A stretch of DNA of 64,000 nucleotides from Vibrio hannami (GTDB lineage Bacteria; Pseudomonadota; Gammaproteobacteria; Enterobacterales; Vibrionaceae), in NCBI RefSeq assembly GCF_029589055.1, contig NZ_JARQZP010000003.1:1116001-1180000 (forward strand), given 5' to 3'. This document shows, in pieces, positions 28,932 through 39,618 of this stretch. The first letter of the stretch is position 1. Each line of letters begins with the position of its first letter. The position numbers were made by a program, and so were the translations under genes. The notes beneath the pieces are model-generated. The model had not been told where the DNA came from. It did no database searches and worked only from the letters and a program-made list of their open reading frames with translations.

Positions 28932-29204
28932 TTAACCTTTACCCAGACTAGCTCTAAGACGATAAGCAATAGTATCTGCTACCCATTTACGTTGATTAAT
29001 ATATCGTCCGATGAAGTATGGCGGGACAACAAATAGAAACAGCGGAAATGATTCATGTAAGAAGATACTCGCAACGACATCATCATGAGTTAGGTGTGCT
29101 AGAAGTGCCAACAGATCCAGTTCAAGCGCGATAACCACAAAAAGAGTTGATATGATTAGAACTAACCCCCAAAAATCTCTGTAATAAACCCTTAAAGCCG
29201 TCAT
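28932..29204 (-). CDS. small two-helix membrane protein
   Basis: A 90-residue inner-membrane protein with two hydrophobic helices (about 12-36 and 47-68) and a basic C-terminal tail (YINQRKWVADTIAYRLRASLGKG). I do not recognise the family. The start is well supported by AAGGAG seven bases before the ATG. It stands alone between a terminator and a divergent LysR gene, so it may share a regulatory region with that regulator. Confidence 0.7.
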   Translation of the reverse strand: MTALRVYYRDFWGLVLIISTLFVVIALELDLLALLAHLTHDDVVASIFLHESFPLFLFVVPPYFIGRYINQRKWVADTIAYRLRASLGKG

Positions 29205-29447
29205 ATTTATCTCCTTATTTTGAAGGCATACAACTTACTCTTGTTGTTGGAATTTTATGTGATCCAGATCTCACTAAAGAACTGTATTATATGAAGTTAG
29301 TTTTATATATTCATTTTGGAATAAGCTCAGTATTCCAATCTAAGTTGTAGTTGACCTCTAAAATTCTGTGGCAGCTATCATTATTTTGTTAACCATTCAG
29401 CTAAACTTATTGCAACGATAACTAGCACTGTTGCACATAGTTGAACA

Positions 29448-30353
29448 ATGGTACGAAATACAGATGACTTCATAATCTTCTATCAGTTGATAGAATTAGG
29501 TTCATTCAGCAAAGCGGCTGAGAAGGTGGATCTAACCAAATCGGTAATAAGCAAGCGCATCACTCGGTTAGAAAAAGACCTCGGTGCCCAACTGATCTAT
29601 CGAACAACCAGAAAGCTCAGCCTCACTGAAGCAGGCAAAGTATTCTATAAACATGCCCGGGAGATTTATCAATCGGTGCAAAGTGCCGAAGAGGAGCTTC
29701 AAGGGCTTGGCGATACATTGTCCGGGACTATCCGCATCACGGTCCCGACCATATCTGGTGAACTTGTTCTTCCTCAGGCAATTGCTGAGTTCGGTGAAAA
29801 GTATCCCGATATAAAAGTTTATATGGACCTGGATAATCGCTTCGTCGATCTCCTCGCTGAGGGATACGATCTCGCTATACGAACAGGCGTCTTACCCGAC
29901 TCAAGCTTTATTGCCCGCCGACTGGTCGATGCTCATTGGGTAATATGTGCTGCACCGGCTTACTTAAAAGAGCGTGGCGTACCGCTCACACCGGAAGATC
30001 TTGCTGCACACAACTGTCTTGGTTACTCCTATCAGGAGACTGGCGCTTATGAATGGCTGTTTAAAGGCGACCCAGAACCGGTAACAGTAAATGTTTCAGG
30101 TAACTTTTGTACTAACAATGCCTCTGCTTTAAGAAAAGCAGCTTTGTTTGGGCAGGGATTAGTTTATGTGCCAAGAGTATTAGTAGCAGATGAACTATCT
30201 AGTGGAGATTTGATTGAAGTTCTGCAGGATAAGGTCGCTAAATGTCTGGGTATTTATGCCGTGTACCCTTATACAAAGCATCTTCCTGTCAAAACAAAAC
30301 TACTGATAGAACATATCTACGATTGCTACAACCGAAATACTCAGAAATTTTAG
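29448..30353 (+). CDS. LysR-family transcriptional regulator
   Basis: A 301-residue LysR regulator of the CrgA-like group. The helix-turn-helix is at residues about 6-62 (GSFSKAAEKVDLTKSVISKRITRLEKDLG), and the ligand-binding domain at about 90-295. It is a paralogue of the regulator at 9-914: both share the RTTRKLSLTEAG / RTTRTLRLSPEG wing and the APxYLxxxGVPxTPxDL block. The divergent neighbour is the small membrane protein, and the lactate permease is convergent, separated by a terminator, so neither is a proven target. Confidence 0.9.
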   Translation: MVRNTDDFIIFYQLIELGSFSKAAEKVDLTKSVISKRITRLEKDLGAQLIYRTTRKLSLTEAGKVFYKHAREIYQSVQSAEEELQGLGDTLSGTIRITVPTISGELVLPQAIAEFGEKYPDIKVYMDLDNRFVDLLAEGYDLAIRTGVLPDSSFIARRLVDAHWVICAAPAYLKERGVPLTPEDLAAHNCLGYSYQETGAYEWLFKGDPEPVTVNVSGNFCTNNASALRKAALFGQGLVYVPRVLVADELSSGDLIEVLQDKVAKCLGIYAVYPYTKHLPVKTKLLIEHIYDCYNRNTQKF

Positions 30354-30364
30354 TCGGAAATCGA

Positions 30365-30392
30365 AAAGAGCTGCGAAAAATCACAGCTCTTT
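30365..30392. terminator. bidirectional terminator
   Basis: AAGAGCTG pairs with CAGCTCTT around a ten-base loop, with short A and T runs. It lies between the LysR gene and the convergent lactate permease gene. Confidence 0.65.
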
Positions 30393-30407
30393 ATTGAGTG
30401 AAAAAGT

Positions 30408-31988
30408 TTAAACAACCACACTCATACCAGCGGCCACCGCCCCAAATGCAATCATAGGAATGACCGTACGCTTAATAATGTAACCTTCCTGGTTTGCTAT
30501 CCCTAGAATGGTAGATACAGCAATAATATTGTTTATACATACCATATTACCCATCGCGCCACCTACAGATTGTAAGCCAAGAATGGTAGTTTGTTGCAGG
30601 CCAACATTTAGCGCAATAGTCTGTTGAATAGCACCAAACGTAAGGTTTGAAACCGTTGCGGATCCAGAGAAAAATGCCCCTAGAGCACCGAGATAAGACG
30701 CAACATACTGCCAGCTTGTTCCCATCAGATCGGCGAAAGCCTTGCCCGTAACCATAATTGGAGAGTTCTGGTCTCCCGTCATCATCAGTTTAACCATTAT
30801 CAAAGCACCCACCAGCGCAATGAAAGGCATCTTGATACGGTTTCCAGTCTCAGCAAACATCTGAGTTACAGTACTTCTTTCCAGCCTAAATACGAAGATA
30901 GAGATGATCGCAACCAGGAGGAATGGAATCAAAGCTGGTACATAAAGCGTTTTGTAAGCCCAGCTAACGTCTGTTCCCAGGATATTACTCAGCTTAAAGA
31001 TAAGTGCCTTACTAACACTAAAGTCGCCCAATGCTCCAAAAGAGAAGCTCAGCATTTCAGTGCTATCTGTAAGCATCGATTTGATACCAAACTGTTTGAT
31101 ACGAGTAACAATAAGAATAACGATGAGCAGAAGCGTTGGTGTCATCGCTTTAAAAACCTCTGCAGAAGACACAGCAGAAGATTGATTTTCTTGTTCACCC
31201 TCTTTAACCAATCCAAGTCCGGTTCGTGCGACCATCACTGAAGTGATAAGACCTATAGCCCCACCGACCAACGCAGGAAATTCATAGTTCCATTGAGCGA
31301 TCAAAAAGTAAGGCACTGTACAAGATAAAGTACTGATCAGTACAAACACATAGTTTTGTTGAATCTCTTTCCAGCTCACCACAAATCTCAGTGCCATAGG
31401 TGGTACGATAAACGCAGCTACCATATGAATCATGGCGCTAACCTGGCCAGCTTCAAGAAGCATTGCATGTTCTAAGCCTAGGTTTGAGAACCCAAACCAG
31501 GTAGGTGTCCCGACCGCTCCAAAAGATACAGGAACGGAGTTCATCACGAGTGCAAGCATCGCAACTTTCAAGGCGGGGAATCCTAACCCCACAAGAATTG
31601 GAGCCGCAATGGCAGCTGGCGTACCAAAACCGGAAGCACCTTCGATCATAAAGGCAAACGCCCAACCTATGATCATCAACTGCGCCACTTTATTTCGGCT
31701 AATACCTTCCAGCCACTTGCGAATAGTTGACTCAGCACCAGATAAATAAGTTAACCGATTGATTAAGATAGCACCGGCAACGATAGAAATTGGGGTAATA
31801 GCAGAAAGGGTACCAGCGATGATGTTTGCACTGATTAACGTGAAATCAGTATTAAAGTAAAAAAACTGTAGCGATCCGACAATCAACGCAGTAATGGGCA
31901 ATGCAATGTGAGATGGCACACCATTTTTCTTTGTCATCATCCAAATCAAAAAGATAATTGGGGCTACAGATATAATAAGGGTTGTCAT
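30408..31988 (-). CDS. lldP: L-lactate permease (LctP/LldP family)
   Basis: A 526-residue inner-membrane transporter of the lactate permease family, with about 12-14 hydrophobic helices. Family landmarks include EGASGFGTPAAIAAPILVGLG (about 115-135), PVSFGAVGTPTWFG (about 150), the C-terminal GALGAFFSGSATVSNLTFG and QSVGGAMGNMVCINNIIA. It would import L- or D-lactate, or glycolate, with protons. No lactate dehydrogenase gene is adjacent, which is unusual, since these are often neighbours. A long AT-rich region upstream probably holds its promoter. Confidence 0.92.
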   Translation of the reverse strand: MTTLIISVAPIIFLIWMMTKKNGVPSHIALPITALIVGSLQFFYFNTDFTLISANIIAGTLSAITPISIVAGAILINRLTYLSGAESTIRKWLEGISRNKVAQLMIIGWAFAFMIEGASGFGTPAAIAAPILVGLGFPALKVAMLALVMNSVPVSFGAVGTPTWFGFSNLGLEHAMLLEAGQVSAMIHMVAAFIVPPMALRFVVSWKEIQQNYVFVLISTLSCTVPYFLIAQWNYEFPALVGGAIGLITSVMVARTGLGLVKEGEQENQSSAVSSAEVFKAMTPTLLLIVILIVTRIKQFGIKSMLTDSTEMLSFSFGALGDFSVSKALIFKLSNILGTDVSWAYKTLYVPALIPFLLVAIISIFVFRLERSTVTQMFAETGNRIKMPFIALVGALIMVKLMMTGDQNSPIMVTGKAFADLMGTSWQYVASYLGALGAFFSGSATVSNLTFGAIQQTIALNVGLQQTTILGLQSVGGAMGNMVCINNIIAVSTILGIANQEGYIIKRTVIPMIAFGAVAAGMSVVV

Positions 31989-32649
31989 TTAGAACTACTC
32001 CATTATTCCATTTTTCAGTTTACGTTATTTTGTTAAACATTATTAACATTTATATTTGTAATTATTTCCGTCTCTTTTAGACAGCAACTTTATATTTCAC
32101 TAACCAGTTTAAATGGATTTAATAAAGTGAAAAGTAAGTTTTCATTAACGCACAAACGTAAAACTTAAAAATCGAATCTATCAAGCTGTCTAAGATTTAA
32201 GCACAAAGACACTTTATTGCTATAATTCAAACATATAGATAATAATCTCTCTAAGAGCAACTCTTTACATTACACTCATCAAGCAACAGTATGTTGCAAA
32301 AGCATCATTAATTAATCGCCATTTTTATATATAAAAACACCAAAATAACATTAAACCAATTCGTATTAACTTACAGTCATGTAGTAAAATTACGCATTAG
32401 TTCGCCAATTATTATCTATTCATACCTATTATTAGCTATATAAACTGAAATTTAATAACATAATACCAAATAGGTACTGAGCATCATTTATTTAGGAATA
32501 TGTACCTATATTTAAGTATATGTAAATTAAATTTAGGTTAATTAATTTAATTTTATGTTAATTTTAAATTTGTAACGCACATGCATATAGCTTTGAACCA
32601 AAAATGAATTACAATCTCTACACTAAGTTGAGCTAAAGGAGTACTCGTG
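31989..32649. other. 660-base AT-rich intergenic region
   Basis: No gene is visible in this stretch between the lactate permease (leaving on the minus strand) and the small Cys-rich gene. It is strikingly AT-rich, above all at 32430-32570, with many TTAATTTAATTTT-like repeats. Such DNA is typical of H-NS-type silencing and of bent promoter regions. I could not identify a specific operator or RNA. Confidence 0.6.
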
Positions 32650-32808
32650 ATGAAAAAATGCTGTGGGAACTGTCGTCAATTTGAAAGGAATTCGGGAAAG
32701 CCTATCGACCTTTGCGGAGCCTGGGGCAACCCCACTAAGGCAGACAGAGCTGCCTGTGACTTTTGGATGATGATTGAAAAAAAGAACAAAAAAGAGGCTA
32801 ACTCTTAA
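32650..32808 (+). CDS. small Cys-rich protein (52 aa)
   Basis: A 52-residue protein starting KKCCGNCRQF, with Cys at 4, 5, 8, 22 and 36. The order of a CXXC-like pair, a later LCGAWG and an ACDFW suggests a small metal-binding fold, probably zinc, but no family is recognised. AAAGGAG lies eight bases before the ATG, a strong ribosome-binding site, and this is the main support for a real gene. The C-terminus is lysine-rich. Its stop codon overlaps the stop of the opposite small gene within the palindrome TCTTAAGA. Confidence 0.68.
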   Translation: MKKCCGNCRQFERNSGKPIDLCGAWGNPTKADRAACDFWMMIEKKNKKEANS

Positions 32809-32966
32809 GAGTTGCTACTCTTTCCTGGTTGCTGGAACATTTCGTCCACAGTTTCAAGCGCCAGCTTAGTAGCTCTCTCTAACGCCTGATCTCTGCTTAT
32901 CTCTTTATCACTGTTCTCAGCTTTCTCATCTGGAATGACAGGTGAGTTGGGGGCAACTCTATCCAT
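32805..32966 (-). CDS. small acidic helical protein (53 aa)
   Basis: A 53-residue protein, MDRVAPNSPVIPDEKAENSD at the N-terminus and a predicted helix (RDQALERATKLALETVDEMF) at the C-terminus. No family is recognised. AAGGTGG five bases before the ATG supports the start. It is convergent with the small Cys-rich gene, and the two coding regions overlap by four bases. It lies between that gene and phoX. There are no Cys residues, unlike its neighbour. Confidence 0.6.
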   Translation of the reverse strand: MDRVAPNSPVIPDEKAENSDKEISRDQALERATKLALETVDEMFQQPGKSSNS

Positions 32967-33097
32967 ACGAACCACCTTACTGCTGAAGTAGACATTCTCT
33001 TAACTAGTTAAGCCTGAATATTTTCCCCCGAAAAGCTGAATTATTATGTTATAGAGTTCAAAATTTCAACAAAACGCTTAATACCCAAACTCAAAAA

Positions 33098-33135
33098 GCA
33101 AAAGACCCCGTTAGATTAACGAGGCCTTTATTAGG
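33098..33135 (-). terminator. terminator of phoX
   Basis: On the minus strand GGCCTCGTT-AATCT-AACGGGGTC (two imperfect pairs) is followed by TTTTGCTTTTT, a short way past the phoX stop. Confidence 0.6.
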
Positions 33136-33150
33136 GGTTGGGACAAGGGA

Positions 33151-35049
33151 CTATGCGCCTATTACACCACCATCTTTACGTGTAATGGCGATAACAGACG
33201 ATCGTGGGATACTATTGCCACCTTCAGGAAAATGAGAAGGAGCCAGTTTTTCACCTGGATGCTGAACACCAACAAACATAGTCTTGTGGTCAGGAGAGAA
33301 TGTAAGCCCAGTGATTTCACAAGCTACCGGGCCCGTCATAAATCGACGAATCTCTCCGGTTTCAGGATCACTACAAAGCATTTGGTTATTACCCATTCCA
33401 GCAAAGCCATCTTTATTTTTGTAGTTTCCATCAGTCTGAATCCACAAGCGACCAGCCATATCAAACCCGATTCCATCAGGGCTATTGAACATGTTGTCTT
33501 TGTTGATATTATCAGAGCCAGCCATCAAACCAGATTCGTGAACTTCCGGATTACCGGCCAGTACGTAGATATCCCACTCAAACGTATCTGCGGTGTGGTC
33601 GCTATTCATTGGATTCCAGCGAATAATGTGACCATATGGGTTTTTCTCTCTAGGGTTAGCCACATTTAATGGCTGTGTCTCTTTAACACCGCGATATTTG
33701 TTGTTTGTCAAAGTACAGAACGCTGACTTATTGTTCGGATGAACCGCTACCCATTCAGGACGGTCCATTGTTGTAGCGCCAACCTGAGTCGCTGCCTGGC
33801 GAGCAAAAATCATCACCGACGCAGCATCCGGGAATCCATTTTCCGGAGTAAGGCCGTTCTTGCCCCAGGTCAGTTCTAGCCACTCCCCTTTCCCGTTCAG
33901 TTCACCTTCAGCGCCATCAAACTTCGCAACATAAAGAGTCCCCTCTTCCAGAAGATCACGATTTGAATCTGAACCCGGTACGTATTTGCCTTTAGAAACA
34001 AACTTGTAGAGATGCTCACCACGCTCATCGTCACCAAGGTATACAACAGCATGACCAGAACCATTGATGGTTAACGCCGCGTTTTCGTGTTTGAAACGCC
34101 CTAGCGCACTGCGCTTTTTAGGCGTTGAGTTCGGGTTCATTGGGTCGATCTCTACCACCCACCCAAAGCGATGTGGTTCATTCGGGTGCTTCGCCATATC
34201 AAAGCGCTCGTCATGTTTATACCAGTCATAGCCCCAGTCTTTATTCTTTAAACCATAACGAGCATAAGTATCTCCTAGCTCTTGTTCAGACGACGAACCA
34301 AAGTATCCATTAAAGTTCTCTTCACAAGTCAGGTAGGTACCCCATGGTGTCTGACCATTGGCACAGTTGTTCATGGTGCCTAGAATTTTCATTCCAGACT
34401 CATCCGCACTTGTCTTAAGCAAAGAATGTCCTCGAGCCGGTCCTGTCATTTCCATTTCAGTAAATGCCGTAATTCGGCGGTTTACTCGACCCTGTGGATT
34501 TACCACCCACTTTCCGTCTTCTTTTTTGAGTTCAACGATCGAAACACCATGAGCAGCCTGCGCTTTTCGGGCGTCATCGGCGCTAATGTTCTTCCCCTGA
34601 TGCTCGTAAAGATACTCTTTATTTACGTATTCATTATTAACAGCAAGAACCGCGCGATCATCAGAAACCAGAAAGAATGTCATTCCATCGTTATTGTCGC
34701 CAAACTGTTTTTCTTGAGCCTTCGAATCGTTTGACTGAGTAAATACAGGCGCTCCACTTACAACCGGATCACCCCAGGAAATAAGAACATCCGCCTGATA
34801 ACCATTTGGCACTGTGATAGTGTCTGCTGTCGAGGTAGGAATCGCCTCGAAACCCATCAACTCCGATTTAGATGACATGGTACTGGCAATAGCCTGACTA
34901 ATAGGACTAGCCGCAAAAAAGCCAACGGTACCCGCCGCGCCTGTTGTTTTCAAAAATCGACGTCGAGATATTGCTGCGTCAACAAAGCGGTTGAACTCAG
35001 GTTCATGATCTAATGGGCGCTGATCGTTGTTATGATCAAGTTCATTCAT
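33151..35049 (-). CDS. phoX: PhoX-family alkaline phosphatase, Tat-exported
   Basis: A 632-residue calcium/iron-type alkaline phosphatase of the PhoX family, which releases phosphate from organic esters outside the cytoplasm. A twin-arginine signal is present (SRRRFLKTTG, about 29-38), expected for a folded metalloenzyme. Family features include GTYLTCEENFNGYFG (near residue 240), the HENAALTINGSGHAVVYLGDDERGEHLYKF region and C-terminal NSPDGIGFDMAGRLWIQTDG. The longer frame to 35082 is set aside because GGAAG lies before the ATG at 35049. A Pho box lies about 80 bases upstream, so PhoB induction at low phosphate is likely. It is divergent from a hybrid kinase gene. Confidence 0.93.
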   Translation of the reverse strand: MNELDHNNDQRPLDHEPEFNRFVDAAISRRRFLKTTGAAGTVGFFAASPISQAIASTMSSKSELMGFEAIPTSTADTITVPNGYQADVLISWGDPVVSGAPVFTQSNDSKAQEKQFGDNNDGMTFFLVSDDRAVLAVNNEYVNKEYLYEHQGKNISADDARKAQAAHGVSIVELKKEDGKWVVNPQGRVNRRITAFTEMEMTGPARGHSLLKTSADESGMKILGTMNNCANGQTPWGTYLTCEENFNGYFGSSSEQELGDTYARYGLKNKDWGYDWYKHDERFDMAKHPNEPHRFGWVVEIDPMNPNSTPKKRSALGRFKHENAALTINGSGHAVVYLGDDERGEHLYKFVSKGKYVPGSDSNRDLLEEGTLYVAKFDGAEGELNGKGEWLELTWGKNGLTPENGFPDAASVMIFARQAATQVGATTMDRPEWVAVHPNNKSAFCTLTNNKYRGVKETQPLNVANPREKNPYGHIIRWNPMNSDHTADTFEWDIYVLAGNPEVHESGLMAGSDNINKDNMFNSPDGIGFDMAGRLWIQTDGNYKNKDGFAGMGNNQMLCSDPETGEIRRFMTGPVACEITGLTFSPDHKTMFVGVQHPGEKLAPSHFPEGGNSIPRSSVIAITRKDGGVIGA

Positions 35050-35127
35050 TATGTGCTTCCTTTTATATGCTGAAATGCGCACCTTTCTATGGTGCTTATA
35101 ATTAAGGCAATATAATGATGAACATTT

Positions 35128-35156
35128 GTGACAATGAACTTACAGTTTTTTAACAG
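35128..35156 (-). promoter_or_regulatory. Pho box upstream of phoX
   Basis: The minus strand reads CTGTTAA, AAAA, CTGTAAG, TTCA, TTGTCAC: three PhoB half-sites in direct repeat with an 11-base period. This matches the CTGTCAT-type Pho box. It lies about 80 bases upstream of the phoX start and may also influence the divergent hybrid kinase gene. Confidence 0.75.
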
Positions 35157-35307
35157 TTTAAATACCATACAAAAAACACCCGATCACAAATTACAACTCT
35201 TTTAAGCATAAATATTCTTTCACATTTGCCGATATAGTATTAAGAGACAATACTTATACTCATATATAGCCAGGTCTATAAGTATCGAAAAGTAAAGGAA
35301 TTACTAC

Positions 35308-38300
35308 ATGAAGCTTTCTACGGCCTCTATCTATTTTTCTTTGGTGTTATTGCTGGCGTTACTCATTAACTCCTACGCTGTAGTTAATGTTAAGAAAGCA
35401 TACGATGAAGTGATACAGGCTCAGGTCCATCGTCAGGAATCGCTCGCACTAACCCATGATCTGAGGACAGAAACGAGTCAACTCGCTCAGCTTGTACGCT
35501 TGTATACGGCAACAAGTGAGTCTCGTTACCTGTTCTATTACTACGATATTATTGCCATTCGAAACGGTCAAAAAGTCCCTCCTGTCGATTACAACCCGGA
35601 AACTTATTGGGATGATGTGATAGCCAATGTTAAAAATCATCCACCACTAAACGAAGGAGGCACTTCTCTATTTACCAGGATGGAAGGGCTGGGTTTCAGT
35701 AACAGTGAAATCCAATCCCTCAACGACATACTCAAGTATCTGGAATCACTTGGCGAACTGGAACAAATCGCTTTTGCCGCGACTCAGGGGCTGTATGACC
35801 CTAAAATACAAGATTTTGTATCAGACATAGAGCCAAACCTTCAGTTCGCCAATCGATTGGTTTTTAGTAAACGCTACAACAGTGAAAAAGCGGCGCTATC
35901 TCAGGCAATTCACGATCTTGCGATGAAAGTAGAAAACCGTACATCGACAGAAATTTCTCTGGCTACAAAACACTTAAAAACCCTTATAACAAATGCATTT
36001 ATTGCCGTTATCACAACGCTATTTTTGGTCTTTGTCTCGTACCTCTATTTCAAGTTCTATGTTCTCACTCCAATAAAGCGCCTGTCCGATGCCGCCGAAG
36101 AGATCGCACAGGGAAAATACTCAACACGAGTAGATTCAGGAAAGAGCGCTCAAGAGCTTATTACTCTTGGCAATACGCTGAACCATATGTCCGAATCCAT
36201 TGAAGAAGATATTCACAACCGTGAAGAGGTTCAGCAGAAACTGGAAAAAGCAAACCAAATGGCCCAGGAGGCAACGAAAGCTAAATCTATGTTTCTCGCC
36301 AATATGAGCCACGAAGTACGCACACCAATGAACGCCATTATTGGTATGGCTTATTTAGCCTTGAAAACCGATCTGTCGACAAAACAGACACACTATATTG
36401 AAACCATTCACAATGCTGGTAAGTCATTATTAAGCATCATCAACGACATTCTCGATTTTTCTAAAATTGAAGCCGGAAAAATAGAGTTAGAAAAAACCCA
36501 GTTACGAATAGAAGATGTTGTCGGGAATGCGTTACCTCTTATTAAGCCAGCTTTACAAAAAAAGGAGATCGAACTTCTTTACTCTGTCCGCGATCCATTT
36601 TTGATGGAGGAGGACGGAACTCTGATTGGTGATCCTATACGTTTGGGGCAAATACTTAATAACCTGCTTTCAAATGCCGTGAAGTTTACCGAATCGGGCT
36701 GCATTATTCTTGGTGTGGATATCGTCAATCGTGACCGGGGAAAGATAGTGCTACAGTTTTCTATAGAAGACAGTGGTATAGGCATGACCAAAGCACAGGT
36801 CGGCCGATTATTTCAGGAATTTACTCAGGCGGATAGTTCAACGACCAGAAAATACGGTGGTACGGGACTTGGGCTGAGCATCTCTAAAACCCTGATAGAA
36901 CTTATGCATGGTGAAATTAACGTTGAGAGCACCCCGGGGTTAGGCTCTACCTTTACTTTTACTGCCGAGTTCACAGTCGCTGATATCCCGTTGAAGCACC
37001 CTATTGATACCAGCAACGAAGCACGAAAAATACTGATCATCGATGATAAAAAAGAAGCGAGGGATGTGCTTCATGGAATGATCTACGCGTTTGGTAAGGG
37101 GACAAGTGTTTCCCATGAGGTTGATGTTACCAACAGCGGTTTAGAAGCTATTGAAATGATAAGACAAGCCAGCAATATAGGCTCTCCGTATGACTTAATT
37201 TTCCTAGATTGGTTAATGCCGGGAATGGATGGGGGTGACTTCCTCTATGCGCTAAAAGAGATTGAGGTAAGAGAAACCTCGGAGATAGTTATCACCTCAG
37301 CTTATGACTTTGAAATCATTCATGAGCACGTAAAGAATATGGGAGTCAGGCATTTCCTGCCAAAACCTATTCTTCCTACCACATTAAAGAGCCTCTTCTC
37401 ATCCATCTATGAAACAGAGTCCATCTCAGTCACACTGGATTCTGTGCCTGAGAAGACACACTATCTGCGTGGTATGAATGTCCTGTTGGTAGAAGACAAT
37501 CGAACCAATCAGGAGTTGGCTGTCGATCTATTGAAAATGAAAGGCATCAGTGTCGATATTGCGAGCAACGGGCAGGAAGCGGTAAACAAAATCATGGGTA
37601 ACGAGTGTGATCACTACCATGCCGTATTGATGGACCTACAGATGCCGGTTATGGATGGCTTCGAGGCAACAAGACAGATTCGTGCCAACCCTTATTACGA
37701 ACACCTCCCCATCATTGCAATGACAGCACACGCGATGACAGAAGCGATAGAGAAAGGCACACAGGTTGGTATGAATGGTCATATCGTTAAGCCGATATTA
37801 CCGGAAACACTCTACTCCACTCTTGATCAATACTATCAACCTGCTATCCCGAAAATGCCAGATAGCAATAATACTGAAGGGAACAAATCGACGGTAGCTA
37901 TACGAAATATCCGCAGCCTCGATATTGCGCAAGGGTTACGTAACTCCGCAGGAGACCCGGTTCTCTACCAGAAAGTGCTCTCTAATTTTGTTCTAGACTT
38001 CTCAGCTTATGCAGATACAACATTCAACCACATAAATGCAAAAAACTGGGAAGAAGCCGCCATCTATACTCACTCCCTGGCTGGATTATCGAAAACGATA
38101 GGCGCGAATCAACTCACAGAGACAGCAAGAACACTTGAGCAATTTATACTGCTCCGTAAAGAACAGGATGCCGTTCGTCTAGTTTCGGAACTCGCAAAGG
38201 GGCTACAACCTATCATTTCCGAGATTAAGCGGAATATCGCCAGTACTCAACAGGAGACTGAGCAGCCAGATGTTGATACAAAAGCCATGATCATTAAGCT

Positions 38301-38478
38301 GATCAAGCTGTTATCTGAAGGCGATTCAGAGGTCATCGAGTTATGGAGCAGAAGCTACAATCAACTTTCAGTGACTCTTCCTAAACTGGAAGTGTCTCGA
38401 CTTCATCAGTACATCAATCATTACGAGTTTGACAGGGCATTACAGTGTCTCAACAAGCTAAGGGGAGAGCATGGATAA
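35308..38478 (+). CDS. hybrid sensor histidine kinase (HisKA-HATPase-REC-REC-HPt)
   Basis: A 1056-residue membrane-bound hybrid kinase. A helix near 7-25, a periplasmic domain and a second helix (about 228-250) lead into HAMP (about 250-300). The phospho-accepting region is [12 protein letters not shown] (His near 335), followed by the ATPase motifs [17 protein letters not shown] and GTGLGLSIS. Two receiver domains follow, with phospho-acceptor Asp in [11 protein letters not shown] and [11 protein letters not shown], and a C-terminal HPt with HSLAG. This full phosphorelay could pass to the next gene, a REC-HD-GYP response regulator, whose start overlaps its end by eight bases. Confidence 0.94.
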   Translation: MKLSTASIYFSLVLLLALLINSYAVVNVKKAYDEVIQAQVHRQESLALTHDLRTETSQLAQLVRLYTATSESRYLFYYYDIIAIRNGQKVPPVDYNPETYWDDVIANVKNHPPLNEGGTSLFTRMEGLGFSNSEIQSLNDILKYLESLGELEQIAFAATQGLYDPKIQDFVSDIEPNLQFANRLVFSKRYNSEKAALSQAIHDLAMKVENRTSTEISLATKHLKTLITNAFIAVITTLFLVFVSYLYFKFYVLTPIKRLSDAAEEIAQGKYSTRVDSGKSAQELITLGNTLNHMSESIEEDIHNREEVQQKLEKANQMAQEATKAKSMFLANMSHEVRTPMNAIIGMAYLALKTDLSTKQTHYIETIHNAGKSLLSIINDILDFSKIEAGKIELEKTQLRIEDVVGNALPLIKPALQKKEIELLYSVRDPFLMEEDGTLIGDPIRLGQILNNLLSNAVKFTESGCIILGVDIVNRDRGKIVLQFSIEDSGIGMTKAQVGRLFQEFTQADSSTTRKYGGTGLGLSISKTLIELMHGEINVESTPGLGSTFTFTAEFTVADIPLKHPIDTSNEARKILIIDDKKEARDVLHGMIYAFGKGTSVSHEVDVTNSGLEAIEMIRQASNIGSPYDLIFLDWLMPGMDGGDFLYALKEIEVRETSEIVITSAYDFEIIHEHVKNMGVRHFLPKPILPTTLKSLFSSIYETESISVTLDSVPEKTHYLRGMNVLLVEDNRTNQELAVDLLKMKGISVDIASNGQEAVNKIMGNECDHYHAVLMDLQMPVMDGFEATRQIRANPYYEHLPIIAMTAHAMTEAIEKGTQVGMNGHIVKPILPETLYSTLDQYYQPAIPKMPDSNNTEGNKSTVAIRNIRSLDIAQGLRNSAGDPVLYQKVLSNFVLDFSAYADTTFNHINAKNWEEAAIYTHSLAGLSKTIGANQLTETARTLEQFILLRKEQDAVRLVSELAKGLQPIISEIKRNIASTQQETEQPDVDTKAMIIKLIKLLSEGDSEVIELWSRSYNQLSVTLPKLEVSRLHQYINHYEFDRALQCLNKLRGEHG

Positions 38479-39562
38479 GAGTCGGCCAACAATACTTATC
38501 GTAGACGATACTCCTACCAACCTAACGCTGTTAACCGGTCTGTTAAATGATGAGTACCGTGTAAAGATCGCTAATAACGGAACCAGAGCACTAGAGCTGG
38601 CATTCTCCTCTCCACCAGATTTGGTTTTGCTTGATGTAATGATGCCAGGCATAGATGGCTATGAAGTATGCTCCCGTCTAAAACAAGAGAGCATAACCTG
38701 CCATGTGCCTGTGATTTTCCTGACAGCGAAATCATCTGTCGAAGATGAAGAGCACGGATTCGAAGTAGGTGCGGTAGATTTTATCCATAAACCAATCAGC
38801 CCACCCATCGTCAAAACCAGGGTGAGAAATCATCTTCGACTAAAGGAATGGCAAGACTCCCTAATAGACAATAACCAGTGGCTTGAAAATGAGGTTTCCC
38901 GACGTCTGACCCAGGTTAATCAGCTTAAAGATGCCACCATCCACGTGATGGTTTCTCTGGCGGAGTTTCGGGACGAGTGCACCGGGAATCACATTAGACG
39001 AACTCAGGCATATGTAAAAGCTCTGGCAGAGAAGCTAGCTCAATCATCCAAACACCACGCTTATCTGACACCGGATAAGATCGATCTCATCGCTAAATCA
39101 GCGCCACTGCACGACGTGGGCAAAATCACTATTCCTGATGGCATTCTGCTAAAACCGGATAAACACACTAGCGAAGAATTCTCGGTAATGAAAACTCATT
39201 CCCAAAGAGGCTACAAAATACTTAAACAAGCCGCTGATTTTATGGGTGGAGATGATGATTTTCTGAACTGCGCGATGGATATTGCTTTATACCACCACGA
39301 AAAATGGGATGGCAGTGGTTATCCATTTGGCCTGCATGGTGATGAAATACCTGTATCCGCTCGATTGATGGCGGTTGCGGATGTCTACGATGCACTAAGG
39401 AGTATCCGGCCTTACAAAGATGCACTAACCCACGAAGAGGCCATTGATGTAATTAAAACCAATAGTGGCAATCACCTCGACCCGGAGATAGTCGATGCTT
39501 TAATCGCTATAGAGGATCAATGTATCTCAATAGCAGATAGCTGGCCGGATGAAACCAACTAA
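38471..39562 (+). CDS. REC-HD-GYP response regulator
   Basis: A 363-residue response regulator that would lower cyclic-di-GMP. The N-terminal receiver has IVDDTPTN and LLDVMMPGIDGYE with the phospho-acceptor Asp, and FLTAKS. The HD-GYP domain (about 155-350) has LHDVGKITIPD and HHEKWDGSGYPFGL, both intact. The start overlaps the hybrid kinase end by eight bases, so the two are translationally coupled and almost certainly partners. A similar kinase/HD-GYP pair is remembered as VC1349/VC1348 in V. cholerae. The porin gene follows after 56 bases. Confidence 0.93.
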   Translation: MDKSRPTILIVDDTPTNLTLLTGLLNDEYRVKIANNGTRALELAFSSPPDLVLLDVMMPGIDGYEVCSRLKQESITCHVPVIFLTAKSSVEDEEHGFEVGAVDFIHKPISPPIVKTRVRNHLRLKEWQDSLIDNNQWLENEVSRRLTQVNQLKDATIHVMVSLAEFRDECTGNHIRRTQAYVKALAEKLAQSSKHHAYLTPDKIDLIAKSAPLHDVGKITIPDGILLKPDKHTSEEFSVMKTHSQRGYKILKQAADFMGGDDDFLNCAMDIALYHHEKWDGSGYPFGLHGDEIPVSARLMAVADVYDALRSIRPYKDALTHEEAIDVIKTNSGNHLDPEIVDALIAIEDQCISIADSWPDETN

Positions 39563-39618
39563 AACAAACCAAACTATAATAATAGCTATATATAACAGTT
39601 ATATAAAAGGATTTAGCA

